Shown here: positions 34,674-44,020 of the stretch, in pieces | How positions within the stretch are numbered: the stretch's first letter is position 1 | Layout: the number at the start of each line of letters is the position of its first letter | Assembly (NCBI RefSeq): GCF_000195635.1 | Contig: NZ_GL882694.1 | Span: 1-64,000, forward strand | DNA length: 64,000 nt | DNA from: Bacteroides fluxus YIT 12057 | Lineage (GTDB): Bacteria > Bacteroidota > Bacteroidia > Bacteroidales > Bacteroidaceae | Direction: 5' to 3' | Notes under the pieces: generated by a model | Told to the model about the DNA's origin: nothing | Database searches by the model: none | What the model saw: the letters and a program-made list of their open reading frames with translations, nothing else | Program-made: the position numbers and the translations under genes

Positions 34674-35843
34674 TTAGTATCTGAATTCTCCGAATTCACT
34701 CTTGATAATCAGTTCTTTCTGATTGCTTTCCTCAATACGTCCTACAATCTGTGCGTCGATATTGAAACTCTTCGAGATGGCAATCACCTCTTCCGCATGT
34801 TCGGGAGAAAGGTACACTTCCAGACGGTGTCCCATGTTGAACACCTTGTACATCTCGCTCCAGTCCGTATCGCTCTGTTCCTTGATGGTCTTGAATAACG
34901 GTGGAACGGGGAAGAGATTGTCTTTGATGACGCGGCAATTATCACCAATGAAATGCAGTACTTTCGTTTGTGCACCACCCGAGCAATGAACCATACCGTG
35001 AATTTCGGGACGGAGCGCATCGAGCAGCTTCTTTACTACCGGTGCATACGTACGAGTGGGAGAGAGTACCAGCTTGCCTGCATTCAGCGGACTGCCTTCA
35101 ACGGCATCTGTCAGTTTCAGCTTACCGCTGTAAACCAACTCTTCAGGCACTGCCTTGTCATAACTTTCGGGATAGTTTTCCGCCAGATATTTGGCGAACA
35201 CGTCGTGGCGCGCACTGGTCAGGCCATTGCTGCCCATACCGCCGTTGTATTCTTTCTCGTAGGTAGCTTGTCCGTAGGAAGCCAAACCTACGATGACGTC
35301 TCCCGGATGGATATTGGCATTGTTGATGACGTCCGAACGCTTCATGCGGCAAGTTACGGTGGAATCCACGATAATGGTGCGTACAAGGTCACCCACATCG
35401 GCGGTTTCGCCTCCGGTGGCATAAACGCCTACGCCCATTTCACGGAGTTCGGCAAGCAGTTCGTCCGTACCGTTGATGATGGCGGAGATTACTTCACCGG
35501 GAATGAGCAGCTTGTTGCGTCCGATGGTGGAAGATACAAGGATATTATCTACTGCACCGACACAGAGTAAGTCGTCGATGTTCATGATCAGTGCATCTTG
35601 TGCAATACCTTTCCATACACCGAGGTCACCGGTTTCCTTCCAGTACATGTATGCCAAGCTGGACTTGGTGCCTGCACCGTCGGCATGCATAATATTACAA
35701 TACTCCGGGTCACCGCCCAAAATGTCAGGGATGATTTTGCAGAAAGCCTGCGGGAAAATTCCTTTGTCGATGTTCTTGATGGCGTTGTGCACATCTTCTT
35801 TCGATGCACTGACACCGCGCATCATGTATCGTTGATTACTCAT
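34674..35843 (-). CDS. purM: Phosphoribosylformylglycinamidine cyclo-ligase (AIR synthase)
   Basis: The product is 389 residues, slightly longer than the E. coli enzyme. It closes the imidazole ring of AIR in purine synthesis. HADGAGTKSSLAYMYWKET and MNIDDLLCVGAVDN carry the ATP and metal-binding residues; TGGETADVGDLV and GLASYGQATYE are also family segments. The gene leads a compact purM-prfA-pyrF unit, and an exact -7 box lies about 30 bases upstream of its start. Confidence 0.93.
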   Translation of the reverse strand: MSNQRYMMRGVSASKEDVHNAIKNIDKGIFPQAFCKIIPDILGGDPEYCNIMHADGAGTKSSLAYMYWKETGDLGVWKGIAQDALIMNIDDLLCVGAVDNILVSSTIGRNKLLIPGEVISAIINGTDELLAELREMGVGVYATGGETADVGDLVRTIIVDSTVTCRMKRSDVINNANIHPGDVIVGLASYGQATYEKEYNGGMGSNGLTSARHDVFAKYLAENYPESYDKAVPEELVYSGKLKLTDAVEGSPLNAGKLVLSPTRTYAPVVKKLLDALRPEIHGMVHCSGGAQTKVLHFIGDNCRVIKDNLFPVPPLFKTIKEQSDTDWSEMYKVFNMGHRLEVYLSPEHAEEVIAISKSFNIDAQIVGRIEESNQKELIIKSEFGEFRY

Positions 35844-35872
35844 GAGATAATAAGTTGGTTCAATTGAATGTG

Positions 35873-35880
35873 CAAAAGTA
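35873..35880 (-). promoter_or_regulatory. Bacteroides-type -7 box of the purM-prfA-pyrF unit
   Basis: The minus strand reads TACTTTTG, an exact TAnnTTTG. It ends 29 bases before the purM ATG. It is the only good match upstream of the three-gene unit. Confidence 0.55.
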
Positions 35881-36036
35881 GTGATTATTTCGTTTACAGC
35901 CTTAGCTTTGCGTCAGAAAATAGTATGGGAGATTTGCATTTGCCCGGTTTGTTTGGCTTGGGCCGGCATGTGAAAGGGGGAAAGGAAGTTGTGGTAGATA
36001 AGTGGGAGAATGAATAAATACTGTCTGTTGTAAATC

Positions 36037-36068
36037 AGGCACGGAAATTAATAAGAAAATCCGTGCCT
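36037..36068 (-). terminator. Terminator of the metalloprotease-like lipoprotein gene
   Basis: AGGCACGGA (36037-36045) and TCCGTGCCT (36060-36068) are perfect 9-bp arms. The hairpin starts 32 bases after the stop of the leftward gene. No strong T-run follows on the minus strand. Confidence 0.55.
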
Positions 36069-36099
36069 ATAAAAGAAACTTGTTTTATTCTCAGTATGT

Positions 36100-37266
36100 T
36101 TATTGCTTTTGGGGTTGAATATCAATAGTCTTTTTGTAGAAAGACTTATCTGTAATCTTGTTTTCTACTTTGTCGATAAGGCCTTGTGTATGTGGCTCAT
36201 AAATAGGCAAGAAGCAATACCCTTTGTTTCCGGTCTTGGTATTGATGGCTTCTACCAAAAACATGCCGTAATATTGCCATAAGGCTTTGCCGTACCAAAA
36301 CAGCGCTTTGGCGTCTTTGCGTACTTTGTTTCCGTCGGCGCTCATGGTATGTGCTATCTGCTTGGTTACTTTATAACTTTCCGTTTTATAGAAGTTCAGT
36401 GTATAACCTTCTACGGGCTCACCATTTTCCGTGATGGTGAATTCTATGAAGTCGGTGAAGGTCTCCCACAAGCAAGTATCGTATAGACGGTATTCCTTTC
36501 TTGCGCCGTTTACGTTGAGGCATCTTAATTCATACTCGCTCCATTCACAGTCTTTGATGGCGGGGTAAGGATTGTTCATGATGCCGGCAATCGGGCTGAA
36601 AGATTGTCCGCTGACCGGGTTGTCTGAAGCTTTGATGGCAAAAGGATATAGGTCGATAATGCCTCGGAAGTGGCCGAATTCATGTACAATGGCTGCGACG
36701 GTGCTGGTTGTCTCATCCAAATGGTTGAAGAACTTGCCCGGTTCAATGCCGGGATTTACCACGAGGATATTGGACATGCCGTAACCATCATCGCTACAAC
36801 CGCCGCCGCCTTCTCCTTCTTGTATCACGAAGTCATAGGCAACTATACATTGATATTTGTTTTTGTCTATGCGATTGGCATAATTCTTCGGCACTTCCCA
36901 ATGGTCGCCTTCAAAGATGATTATATCTTCAAGGTCGGGGATAAATATATAGTTACGCTTCAATACGTTTTTCTTGTCCAGTTTCATGAAACGTTCATTG
37001 ATGGCTTCCCATTGTGTCTTTAGTCTGGACTTGAAGAAGTCCATATCCCTCATATCAAACCCTTCTTTGTCGATTGCTATTTTGATGTGGAAAGCAATGT
37101 TGGTTCCGTCGTCATATTCTAGTCCCACGTTATCCGGGTTGAATTCGCTGGGTGGCGGGGTAGGCTCTTCTTCGTCCGGTAGTATAGGTTGGTTATTGCT
37201 TCCCTCGGAGCAACAGATGTTTGCAAACACGCAAATGAAGAAAAACAGGATATATAATGTTCTCAT
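36100..37266 (-). CDS. Lipoprotein with a metzincin-like zinc protease motif
   Basis: The product is 388 residues with a lipoprotein signal (MRTLYILFFFICVFANICC) and a Pro/Glu-rich linker (DEEEPTPPPSE). The central region carries HEFGHFRGIID at residues 195-205, an HExxHxxGxxD zinc motif of the metzincin type (His195, Glu196, His199, Asp205). The C-terminal part resembles an immunoglobulin-like domain (DFIEFTITENGEPVEGYTL). It is encoded 99 bases after the surface glycan-binding gene of the PUL but behind a terminator. A role in cutting glycoprotein backbones, or just a peptidase fold used for binding, are both possible. Confidence 0.8.
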   Translation of the reverse strand: MRTLYILFFFICVFANICCSEGSNNQPILPDEEEPTPPPSEFNPDNVGLEYDDGTNIAFHIKIAIDKEGFDMRDMDFFKSRLKTQWEAINERFMKLDKKNVLKRNYIFIPDLEDIIIFEGDHWEVPKNYANRIDKNKYQCIVAYDFVIQEGEGGGGCSDDGYGMSNILVVNPGIEPGKFFNHLDETTSTVAAIVHEFGHFRGIIDLYPFAIKASDNPVSGQSFSPIAGIMNNPYPAIKDCEWSEYELRCLNVNGARKEYRLYDTCLWETFTDFIEFTITENGEPVEGYTLNFYKTESYKVTKQIAHTMSADGNKVRKDAKALFWYGKALWQYYGMFLVEAINTKTGNKGYCFLPIYEPHTQGLIDKVENKITDKSFYKKTIDIQPQKQ

Positions 37267-37300
37267 TGTGATAATGGTTTGGAAGATTTAGCAAAAATTC

Positions 37301-37341
37301 AAACAAGGAGGGACTGTCCGGCAGAACTACCTCCTTGTTTG
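37301..37341 (-). terminator. Terminator after the SusC-SusD-SGBP genes
   Basis: CAAACAAGGAGG (37301-37312) and CCTCCTTGTTTG (37330-37341) are perfect 12-bp arms with a 17-base loop. On the minus strand the hairpin is followed by AATTTTTG. It lies 24 bases after the SGBP stop and before the metalloprotease-like gene, which would need read-through or its own promoter. Confidence 0.75.
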
Positions 37342-37365
37342 AGTGACAATTATTGAAAAGAGTGC

Positions 37366-38769
37366 TTATTCACCGTACAATTCAATTTCCGAAAGAGCTA
37401 CATTGTGGATATAGTTGCCCGAATAGAACTCCAATGTTCTCATGTCTATGTTATTTGTATTGGTTATGAGCGCAATACGTATCATCGACACATTGCCCGT
37501 TTCAAGGTTCCCGGTATCGTATGTCTTTTTGGAACCACTGTCCGGATAGCAATTCTCATTCTCATGTATCAGTCTCAAGTCATCCACGGAATTTCCGGCA
37601 TAGAATTGAATATGTTTCGGGTTGTTGTGTGTTGTCTTGATAGATAATACCAGTCTTGCTATTTTTGAAATGTTCCTGACGTCTTTTATGTCAATATAGA
37701 TGCCATATTTGGGGTCGCAAGCGGGTTTGTCCAACTCGGGAGCATACCACATGGACTGCCAACCGTTATCGTCTGCCGATCCATTGATGATGGCCGGAAG
37801 CGACTGGTCGTTCTCATTGCTGTTGGCATACAGGTCATTGATGCTCAGTGTAATCTTATTGCTGATTCTTACATGGACATAACCGATCTTATCGGAAGAA
37901 ACATTAAACGGCATTCCGGTCACATCCTTTAAAATTACCGGCAGCAAATATTCCCCGGAAGACAAACCTGTACGGTCGATGTCTATTTTCACTTCTTTAT
38001 TGCTTTCCGCATTGAAGCTGGTAGCAGGCAGCGTATAGTTTTCGGCCGGAAGCAACGTGTAATTTTCACCGCTTTCGGCTGCAATTTGTGCGACTTTGGC
38101 TTCCAGAATTTCTTTGTCTGTCTCGTAGGTTACTCCAAAGTTCCATTTGCTGTTGGCGACATCCAGGTTGAGGGTAAGCGGACATTGAGCCGTTGTGACA
38201 GCGTCGTCGTATATCGAGAAACTGATAATGGGCAATATGCCGCTTGTACCTAAAGATATAGTCGGAGTAAATACTTTGGGCAACAGTATCAGGGTACTTT
38301 TATCCTTTTTTATCGAATATTCCGGGCTTTCCAGACGTATGGGTAGCACATATTGCTTGTTTTGTTCCAGCGTGCCGATACTGGCTTTCAATGTAATGTT
38401 CACATTCTGGCTTTCGGTTGATTCGTCAAACGTATAATCTTTATCAAACTCATAATAATTGGAAGGCAGCATAATGAAATTTGTGGCATTCTCTGTATTA
38501 TATGCGTCAAGTTCTTCCTGCGTAAATACAGCCAGAGAGGCATTCCGTGCAATGGCGGGATTGGTCCCTCCTTTGCCGATGGCGGTAGAGAAAGTCACGT
38601 CTTCGTTTACGTTGTAAAAATCCACTTCTACTTGATTGTTGTTTTTTAGATAGAGAACCGAAGTGAATTCATCATTTTCAAACTGTGGCTCTCCCGGATT
38701 ATCACAAGATGTGCCGGAAAAAGCTATCAGAGTGCAGAGCAATGAAGCTAAATATATATGTCTTTTCAT
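37366..38769 (-). CDS. Surface glycan-binding lipoprotein: two DUF1735-type domains and an F5/8C-like domain
   Basis: The product is 467 residues with a lipobox Cys in FSGTSCDNPG. Residues 30-165 and about 170-300 are two DUF1735/BT_3987-type domains (ASLAVFTQEELDAYNTENAT, MLPSNYYEFDKDYTFD; then TLLPAENYTLPATSF). The C-terminal 155 residues form a discoidin or F5/8C-like carbohydrate-binding domain (GWQSMWYAPELDKPACDPKY). It is encoded directly after SusD, the usual place for an SGBP. It would hold the glycan at the cell surface for the SusCD pair. Confidence 0.88.
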   Translation of the reverse strand: MKRHIYLASLLCTLIAFSGTSCDNPGEPQFENDEFTSVLYLKNNNQVEVDFYNVNEDVTFSTAIGKGGTNPAIARNASLAVFTQEELDAYNTENATNFIMLPSNYYEFDKDYTFDESTESQNVNITLKASIGTLEQNKQYVLPIRLESPEYSIKKDKSTLILLPKVFTPTISLGTSGILPIISFSIYDDAVTTAQCPLTLNLDVANSKWNFGVTYETDKEILEAKVAQIAAESGENYTLLPAENYTLPATSFNAESNKEVKIDIDRTGLSSGEYLLPVILKDVTGMPFNVSSDKIGYVHVRISNKITLSINDLYANSNENDQSLPAIINGSADDNGWQSMWYAPELDKPACDPKYGIYIDIKDVRNISKIARLVLSIKTTHNNPKHIQFYAGNSVDDLRLIHENENCYPDSGSKKTYDTGNLETGNVSMIRIALITNTNNIDMRTLEFYSGNYIHNVALSEIELYGE

Positions 38770-38802
38770 TTTCTTATATTGTAATGTTGTATAAATACGA
38801 TG

Positions 38803-40725
38803 TTAGTATCCCGGTGCTTGTACCAAATTGGTGTTTTTGCCGATTTCATTTTCCAGGATAGGAGCAATGTACATACGGCTCGTCCATCTATAAGGCTGGG
38901 CGACTTTGGTGCGGCGGTTGAACTGGTCAAAAGTGGGGTTGGTAATCGTTTCCGCATCCAATCCTTCCCGTGCGCCTGCATCGAGAACTTCCGGGGCAAT
39001 CATCCAACGGCGTACATCGTAAAAGCGATGGCCTTCGCCGTACAATTCGATGTAGCGTTCCCGCTGTATCCATTCCATCAGCGTGTGTTCCGGGGTAATG
39101 TCGGCTTCGGTAATGGCAGGCAGGCCGGCACGTTCGTGTACTTTGTTCAGGTTTTCAAGAGCTTTGGAGGTATTCTCCTGGGCGGCGTAACATTCGGCCA
39201 GACTTAAGTAAAGTTCAGCCATGCGAATCAGCGGGCGTTGGTAACGTTCATTGTTTACGTTGCCGCTCTTATCCCACATACGGTCGGGACGGACGAATTT
39301 TTGTGCGAGGAAGCCGGTGATGCAGTGGTCACGATAGTGGTCGGTAGGATTATAACCGTGTTTGTCTGATGCTTTAAGCTCAAGACGTACCGGTTTGCCA
39401 TTGGCTACCATTGTTCCCCAATCGCCTTGGTCAAAAGCCATCCAGGCATAAAAGCGAGGTTCGCGATTTACACACAGTTTGGTGATATCCGGACGATCGG
39501 CATCCACATTCGCCTTTTCCAGCAACTCGTCGCTGCTATCCAAGAATTTGCCCTTTGCCGTATAGAAGCTTTCCATGGCATTGAGGTAAGGAGAGTAGCT
39601 GTTGTATCCCTGCACCCAGTCACCGTTGTTTTTCTGGAGTACGCGATAGGGCATCATACAGTTGTACGGCACCCAGTCTGCATCGTCAGAAACGCCCCAT
39701 ACATATTCGGTGTTTCCTTCATTGTAACGGGTGGTCACCAAATGGCGCATCATCAACACTCTCTTCTTGAAATCGTCGCTTGCACCTCCGGGGACGTAAA
39801 CATTATCCAACGGGATTTTCTTTGTGTCGTAGAAGTTCAGATCGGCTTCAGTAGTTCCATACAGCTTGTGTCCGGCCATTTTAGCTTCCTTGATGGCTTC
39901 TTCATAAGCTTCGCGGGCACGTTCCCATTTTTGCGGGTCATAAGTTTTGCTTACCAGTTCGTAACCGTAGTCTATGCCATTGTAAGAGCTGGTTACTTTG
40001 TTCTTCCAGTCTTTATAAGGGAAACCACCGTTCCATAGCGGTGAGGCGGCATACAGCAATACTCTGGCTTTCAGTGCGCAGGCTATTGCATGAGTGGCGC
40101 GTCCACGTGTGTTGATGTCACGCTCGGTGGGCAGTTTGTAGCCATCAATCACTTTATTGTCCAGAATATCTACAATCCAGTTTGTGGCAGCGTCATAGTG
40201 CATACGGCCATTGTACTCGGAAGGCGGAGTGTCTTGGGGGATGCGGCTGTCTGTGATAGGGCACGGTCCGTAAAGGCGCAGATTCTGGAAATGATAATAA
40301 GCTAGCAGGAAGTAAGCTTCCGCTTCCCATTCACTTCGTTGCTGTTCGGTTATCCCTTTGGCGGCAGGCAAATTTTCCAGAAAGAGGTGTATTTGTCCGA
40401 TGTACTTGTAATTGTAATTCCAGTTTTGCAGGCTGGTGGCAGATGTTATCCGGTCGTAGGCGAAGTCGAATGTAATACCTCCCCAAACTTCAGGAAGTGC
40501 AAACTCGTCTGCCGACCCTTCCAGAAGATAATAACCAATCGGAGATTTTATATTGGCATAACAGGAATACAGGAAGCCTTCGGTTGCATCCGGGGTAATG
40601 GTTGCGTCATTCATGTCGGCTTGCTCGGGAGGAACAATGTCCAGAAATTCGCAGGAAGTCAACGTCAGCCCTGCCGATAGCAGCAATGTGCCGCTCAGGT
40701 ATTTGATAGATTTATTTAATTTCAT
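38803..40725 (-). CDS. SusD/RagB-family glycan-binding lipoprotein
   Basis: The product is 640 residues with a lipobox Cys in TLTSCEFLD. The mostly helical body has TPR-like repeats, with SusD family segments such as RGRATHAIACALKARVLLYA, RPLIRMAELYLSLAECYAA and ERYIELYGEGHRFYDVRRW. SusD proteins cap the SusC barrel and deliver oligosaccharides. It lies 12 bases after SusC and 33 bases before the surface glycan-binding gene. Confidence 0.95.
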   Translation of the reverse strand: MKLNKSIKYLSGTLLLSAGLTLTSCEFLDIVPPEQADMNDATITPDATEGFLYSCYANIKSPIGYYLLEGSADEFALPEVWGGITFDFAYDRITSATSLQNWNYNYKYIGQIHLFLENLPAAKGITEQQRSEWEAEAYFLLAYYHFQNLRLYGPCPITDSRIPQDTPPSEYNGRMHYDAATNWIVDILDNKVIDGYKLPTERDINTRGRATHAIACALKARVLLYAASPLWNGGFPYKDWKNKVTSSYNGIDYGYELVSKTYDPQKWERAREAYEEAIKEAKMAGHKLYGTTEADLNFYDTKKIPLDNVYVPGGASDDFKKRVLMMRHLVTTRYNEGNTEYVWGVSDDADWVPYNCMMPYRVLQKNNGDWVQGYNSYSPYLNAMESFYTAKGKFLDSSDELLEKANVDADRPDITKLCVNREPRFYAWMAFDQGDWGTMVANGKPVRLELKASDKHGYNPTDHYRDHCITGFLAQKFVRPDRMWDKSGNVNNERYQRPLIRMAELYLSLAECYAAQENTSKALENLNKVHERAGLPAITEADITPEHTLMEWIQRERYIELYGEGHRFYDVRRWMIAPEVLDAGAREGLDAETITNPTFDQFNRRTKVAQPYRWTSRMYIAPILENEIGKNTNLVQAPGY

Positions 40726-40737
40726 GATTTGGGTCTT

Positions 40738-43700
40738 TTAGAAGTTCAACTGTAATCCGATGTTAAAGGTGCGTTGTAACGGGTATTCATACCATTGCAG
40801 TTCCGGATCCCATTCTTTGAAGGGGCTGAATACTGCCAGATTGTCTCCTGTTACGTATATGCGTCCGTATTTAAAGCTATATCCAAGCTGTAGCTGTTTC
40901 AATCTCAGGAAATTGCCGTTGCGTAACCAATAGGTACTATTTACGCGGTTGTTGTTGGTTTCGCTGTTGGTCAAACCCAATCTCGGATATTTGGCATTGG
41001 GGTTCGGGTTTTCTTCTGTCCAGCGATTGTCGGCTACATACTGGAATACATTGTAGTCACTTACACCGAAGGGATGGAAATCATTGACCATGATTTTGCA
41101 CATGGCAGAGCCGTTGAAGAACACGCCGAAGTCCCACTGTTTGTAGGTGGCGTTTACACCAAAACCGTATTGGATGCGTGGTTGAGAACCCAATTCGGAA
41201 ATATAGGCTTGGTCGTATGGGTTAATGACACCGTCACCGTTGAGGTCGCGGTATTTGATGTCACCTACCATCGGGGTACTTCCCAATTCCTGTACAGCAT
41301 GGTTGTCTATCTCTTCTTGGCTGGTAAACAGCCCTTCGGCTACGTAACCATAGTGTGTACCGCTCTTTTGGGCGTTGACCGGGCGTCCGGTTTGTATTTG
41401 CCAAGGATATTCGTGCCAGATTTCGTCCTTGTATTCGTACTCGTTTTGCGCGTAGGTGAAGTTGCCGCGGAAGTCTAATCTTAAATCTTTGCCGATTTGT
41501 TGGGTGTATGTAGTGCTGAACTCATATCCCCAGTTCTTCATCTTGCCTACAGGAGCATAAGGAACTGCATTGGAGAATCCTAAAGAGTTGGGCCAGGAGG
41601 CACGCATCATCAGGATGTTATAGCGTTTTTCGTAGAAATAGTCGAATATCATGTTCCAATTACGGAAAAGGGTGATGTCCAGACCTAAGTCCAGTTTCCG
41701 GGAACGTTCCCAGCAAGCGTTTTGTACGGCGTATCTTTCCAATAACGGCCCCCATTTGGTGATGTTGTAATTGTCACCGGTAGTCCAATACATGTCACCA
41801 TGTCCCAATGTCACTTGGTCTCTATATACGAAGTTCTCCGGATAGTTCAGGGCATCGCTACCTACTATACCGTATGAACCACGGAGTTTCAGGTTGTCTA
41901 TTTTGTCACGAAGGGGTTCAAAGAAGGCTTCATTGCTTATTACCCAACCCAATGACATGGCAGGAAAGAATTCAAAGCGGTCTTCCTTGGCAAGACGTTC
42001 AGTACCGTTATAACCGAAGTTGAACTCGGCGAGATAACGTTGGCCGTAATCGTATGTGAAACGTCCGGAGAATCCCTGGTTGCGTTCGGGCAATACATAT
42101 TCCTTAAAATCGCGTTGCATGTACATCAGCATACCGCCTACATTATGCAGGCCGAATTGGCGCTGGTAGTTCAACTGGAACTGCATCATGATGGTGCGGT
42201 CGCTCCATTTGGATACGTCGGAGGTTTTGATATAGTCTGTTCCGGAAGTACCGAGGCGCTCCATTTCATAGCTGTCCGTCGCTTCGTCATAACTGGTAAT
42301 CTGGTAAAAATACGGGTCGATGGAGCGGTTGAACGATTGTTCGGAATACGCTTTGAAATTGATCAGTGCATTGACGGACAATCCTTTGGTAATGAACTTC
42401 AAGTCCTGGTCTATTCTTACCGATGTGTTCAATGTGTTAAGGTCGCTCTGCTTGAAAGAGGTACTCATGTATGCGTATGGGTTGGTACGCAATGAGTTTC
42501 CTTCCAGTCGGGCGTTACCGAACCGGATGTGTTCATCTCCTGCCTGTGCGGGCAGAGTAGCGGGAAAATAGATGGGATTTGTAGTAAGCGTCATCTTGAA
42601 CAAATCTCTGGAGGCGTAGTTAGGACCTTTCTTGTTGCGTATCTGTGCGTTCATATTCAAGCGCACTTTGGTGGTCGGCGTCACTTTCACTTCTACATTG
42701 TTCTGGAAGTTGTAGGCCATGTTGTTGATGTTGTTGTTGAACGAGTAGAATTGGGGGCTGTCCAACAATCCGCTGTCATGGTTTACGTTCAAACTCATGT
42801 AATAGGTCACTTTTGAACCACCGCCTTGAATATTGATATTGGCCCGTTGGCTCATGGCCATGTCCTTGAAGATGAGGTCACGCCAATCTACATCCGGATA
42901 TAGGTAAGGATTCGTCTGGTTGCGTGTTGCGTCGATTTGTTCCGGTTGGTAACGCTTCTGGCCGCCTCGGGTAGTGCTGGATTCATTATAGAGTTCCATC
43001 CATGTGGCTCCATCTACGAATTCGGGAAAATTCATGGGGGAGAAGAAAGCGTTCTCCAGCGTTACGTTGATTTTGGTTTTTGTGTTTTCCGCGCCTTTTT
43101 TGGTCGTGATCAGCATTACGCCGTTGGCGCCCCGGGCTCCATAGATGGCAGTTGCCGATGCATCCTTCAATATGGAGAATGACTCAATGGTTTCTGCGGG
43201 AACATTGTTCAAGTCGTTTGCCGAAATCTCCACTTCATCCAGCAAAATCAATGGAGTGGCACGGCCTCCGAAGGTGGAGATACCACGGATGTAGAAGTCA
43301 GAAGCGCTGCCGGGCTCACCGCTGGTAGTGCTTACCATGACACCGGCCAACTGTCCTGCCAGTGCGTTGGTCAGTGATGAACTCGGTGTTTTCAAGCTCG
43401 CTCCTTTTACGGAGGTGATGGCGCCGGTTACGCTGACCTTTTTCTGTGTACCCGACCCTACGATTACCACTTCATCCAGTAATTCGTTGTCTGATGTCAT
43501 TTTGATGTTGATGACACCTAAATCTTCTACCGGTACTTTACGGGTTTTGTAGCCTATGTAAGAAAGTACCAGCACATCTTTGTTTCCGTTCACTGTAATA
43601 GAGTAGTTACCGTCGATGTCTGAAATAACTCCGCTGTTGGTACTTTCTACTCTGATGTTTACTCCGATGAGTGGGGAGCCGTCCACTGCATCGGTAATGG

Positions 43701-43854
43701 TACCTGTTACTGTACGACTTTTTTTCTGTTGTTGTACCATTGTCATTTCTCTGTCTTCGTTGTCGGCCGGATTGGCAAATGCAGGATTGGTGATTCCTGA
43801 TAGTGCCATGGCGGCAAAACAAAGCGAGAATAGCTTTTTAGAATGTTTTTTCAT
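40738..43854 (-). CDS. SusC/RagA-family TonB-dependent outer membrane transporter
   Basis: The product is 1038 residues: signal peptide, a CarboxypepD-like domain (about residues 47-125, SRTVTGTITDAVDGSPLIGV), a plug (NALAGQLAGVMVSTTSGEPG, FSILKDASATAIYGARGANG) and a 22-strand barrel ending in FNIGLQLNF. It imports glycan fragments with TonB energy. A short region between signal and first domain lacks an STN domain, so anti-sigma control is unlikely. Control by the HTCS encoded just upstream is expected. The leader upstream of its start contains two hairpins. Confidence 0.95.
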   Translation of the reverse strand: MKKHSKKLFSLCFAAMALSGITNPAFANPADNEDREMTMVQQQKKSRTVTGTITDAVDGSPLIGVNIRVESTNSGVISDIDGNYSITVNGNKDVLVLSYIGYKTRKVPVEDLGVINIKMTSDNELLDEVVIVGSGTQKKVSVTGAITSVKGASLKTPSSSLTNALAGQLAGVMVSTTSGEPGSASDFYIRGISTFGGRATPLILLDEVEISANDLNNVPAETIESFSILKDASATAIYGARGANGVMLITTKKGAENTKTKINVTLENAFFSPMNFPEFVDGATWMELYNESSTTRGGQKRYQPEQIDATRNQTNPYLYPDVDWRDLIFKDMAMSQRANINIQGGGSKVTYYMSLNVNHDSGLLDSPQFYSFNNNINNMAYNFQNNVEVKVTPTTKVRLNMNAQIRNKKGPNYASRDLFKMTLTTNPIYFPATLPAQAGDEHIRFGNARLEGNSLRTNPYAYMSTSFKQSDLNTLNTSVRIDQDLKFITKGLSVNALINFKAYSEQSFNRSIDPYFYQITSYDEATDSYEMERLGTSGTDYIKTSDVSKWSDRTIMMQFQLNYQRQFGLHNVGGMLMYMQRDFKEYVLPERNQGFSGRFTYDYGQRYLAEFNFGYNGTERLAKEDRFEFFPAMSLGWVISNEAFFEPLRDKIDNLKLRGSYGIVGSDALNYPENFVYRDQVTLGHGDMYWTTGDNYNITKWGPLLERYAVQNACWERSRKLDLGLDITLFRNWNMIFDYFYEKRYNILMMRASWPNSLGFSNAVPYAPVGKMKNWGYEFSTTYTQQIGKDLRLDFRGNFTYAQNEYEYKDEIWHEYPWQIQTGRPVNAQKSGTHYGYVAEGLFTSQEEIDNHAVQELGSTPMVGDIKYRDLNGDGVINPYDQAYISELGSQPRIQYGFGVNATYKQWDFGVFFNGSAMCKIMVNDFHPFGVSDYNVFQYVADNRWTEENPNPNAKYPRLGLTNSETNNNRVNSTYWLRNGNFLRLKQLQLGYSFKYGRIYVTGDNLAVFSPFKEWDPELQWYEYPLQRTFNIGLQLNF

Positions 43855-43926
43855 TCCGATTAAGTTTTAATTAGATTTTAACTGTTAACTATCTCTTGTT
43901 ATTTCTGCTGGCAAATATCAAGGAAA

Positions 43927-43954
43927 GCATGTTATCTCGCTTTGCTCAACATGC
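43927..43954. other. Hairpin in the susC-like gene leader
   Basis: GCATGTT (43927-43933) and AACATGC (43948-43954) are perfect 7-bp arms with a 14-base loop. It lies about 75 bases upstream of the SusC start. A near-match -7 box (GATATTTG, minus strand, 43919-43912) follows it, so the hairpin may lie in the promoter region. Confidence 0.45.
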
Positions 43955-43960
43955 CTAATT

Positions 43961-43995
43961 ATGTTCAATTCGTCCCTTAGGAACAAATTGAACAT
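43961..43995 (-). terminator. 35-base hairpin after the HTCS gene
   Basis: In minus-strand RNA this forms a complete 16-bp stem with a three-base UAA loop, using two G-U pairs. On the plus strand the same positions are mismatches, so the structure suits a leftward transcript. It begins 26 bases after the HTCS stop, as expected for a terminator, although no T-run follows. It could also be an operator for the SusC promoter. Confidence 0.6.
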
Positions 43996-44020
43996 ATATA
44001 TCAGAAAAGATGGTGTCGGA

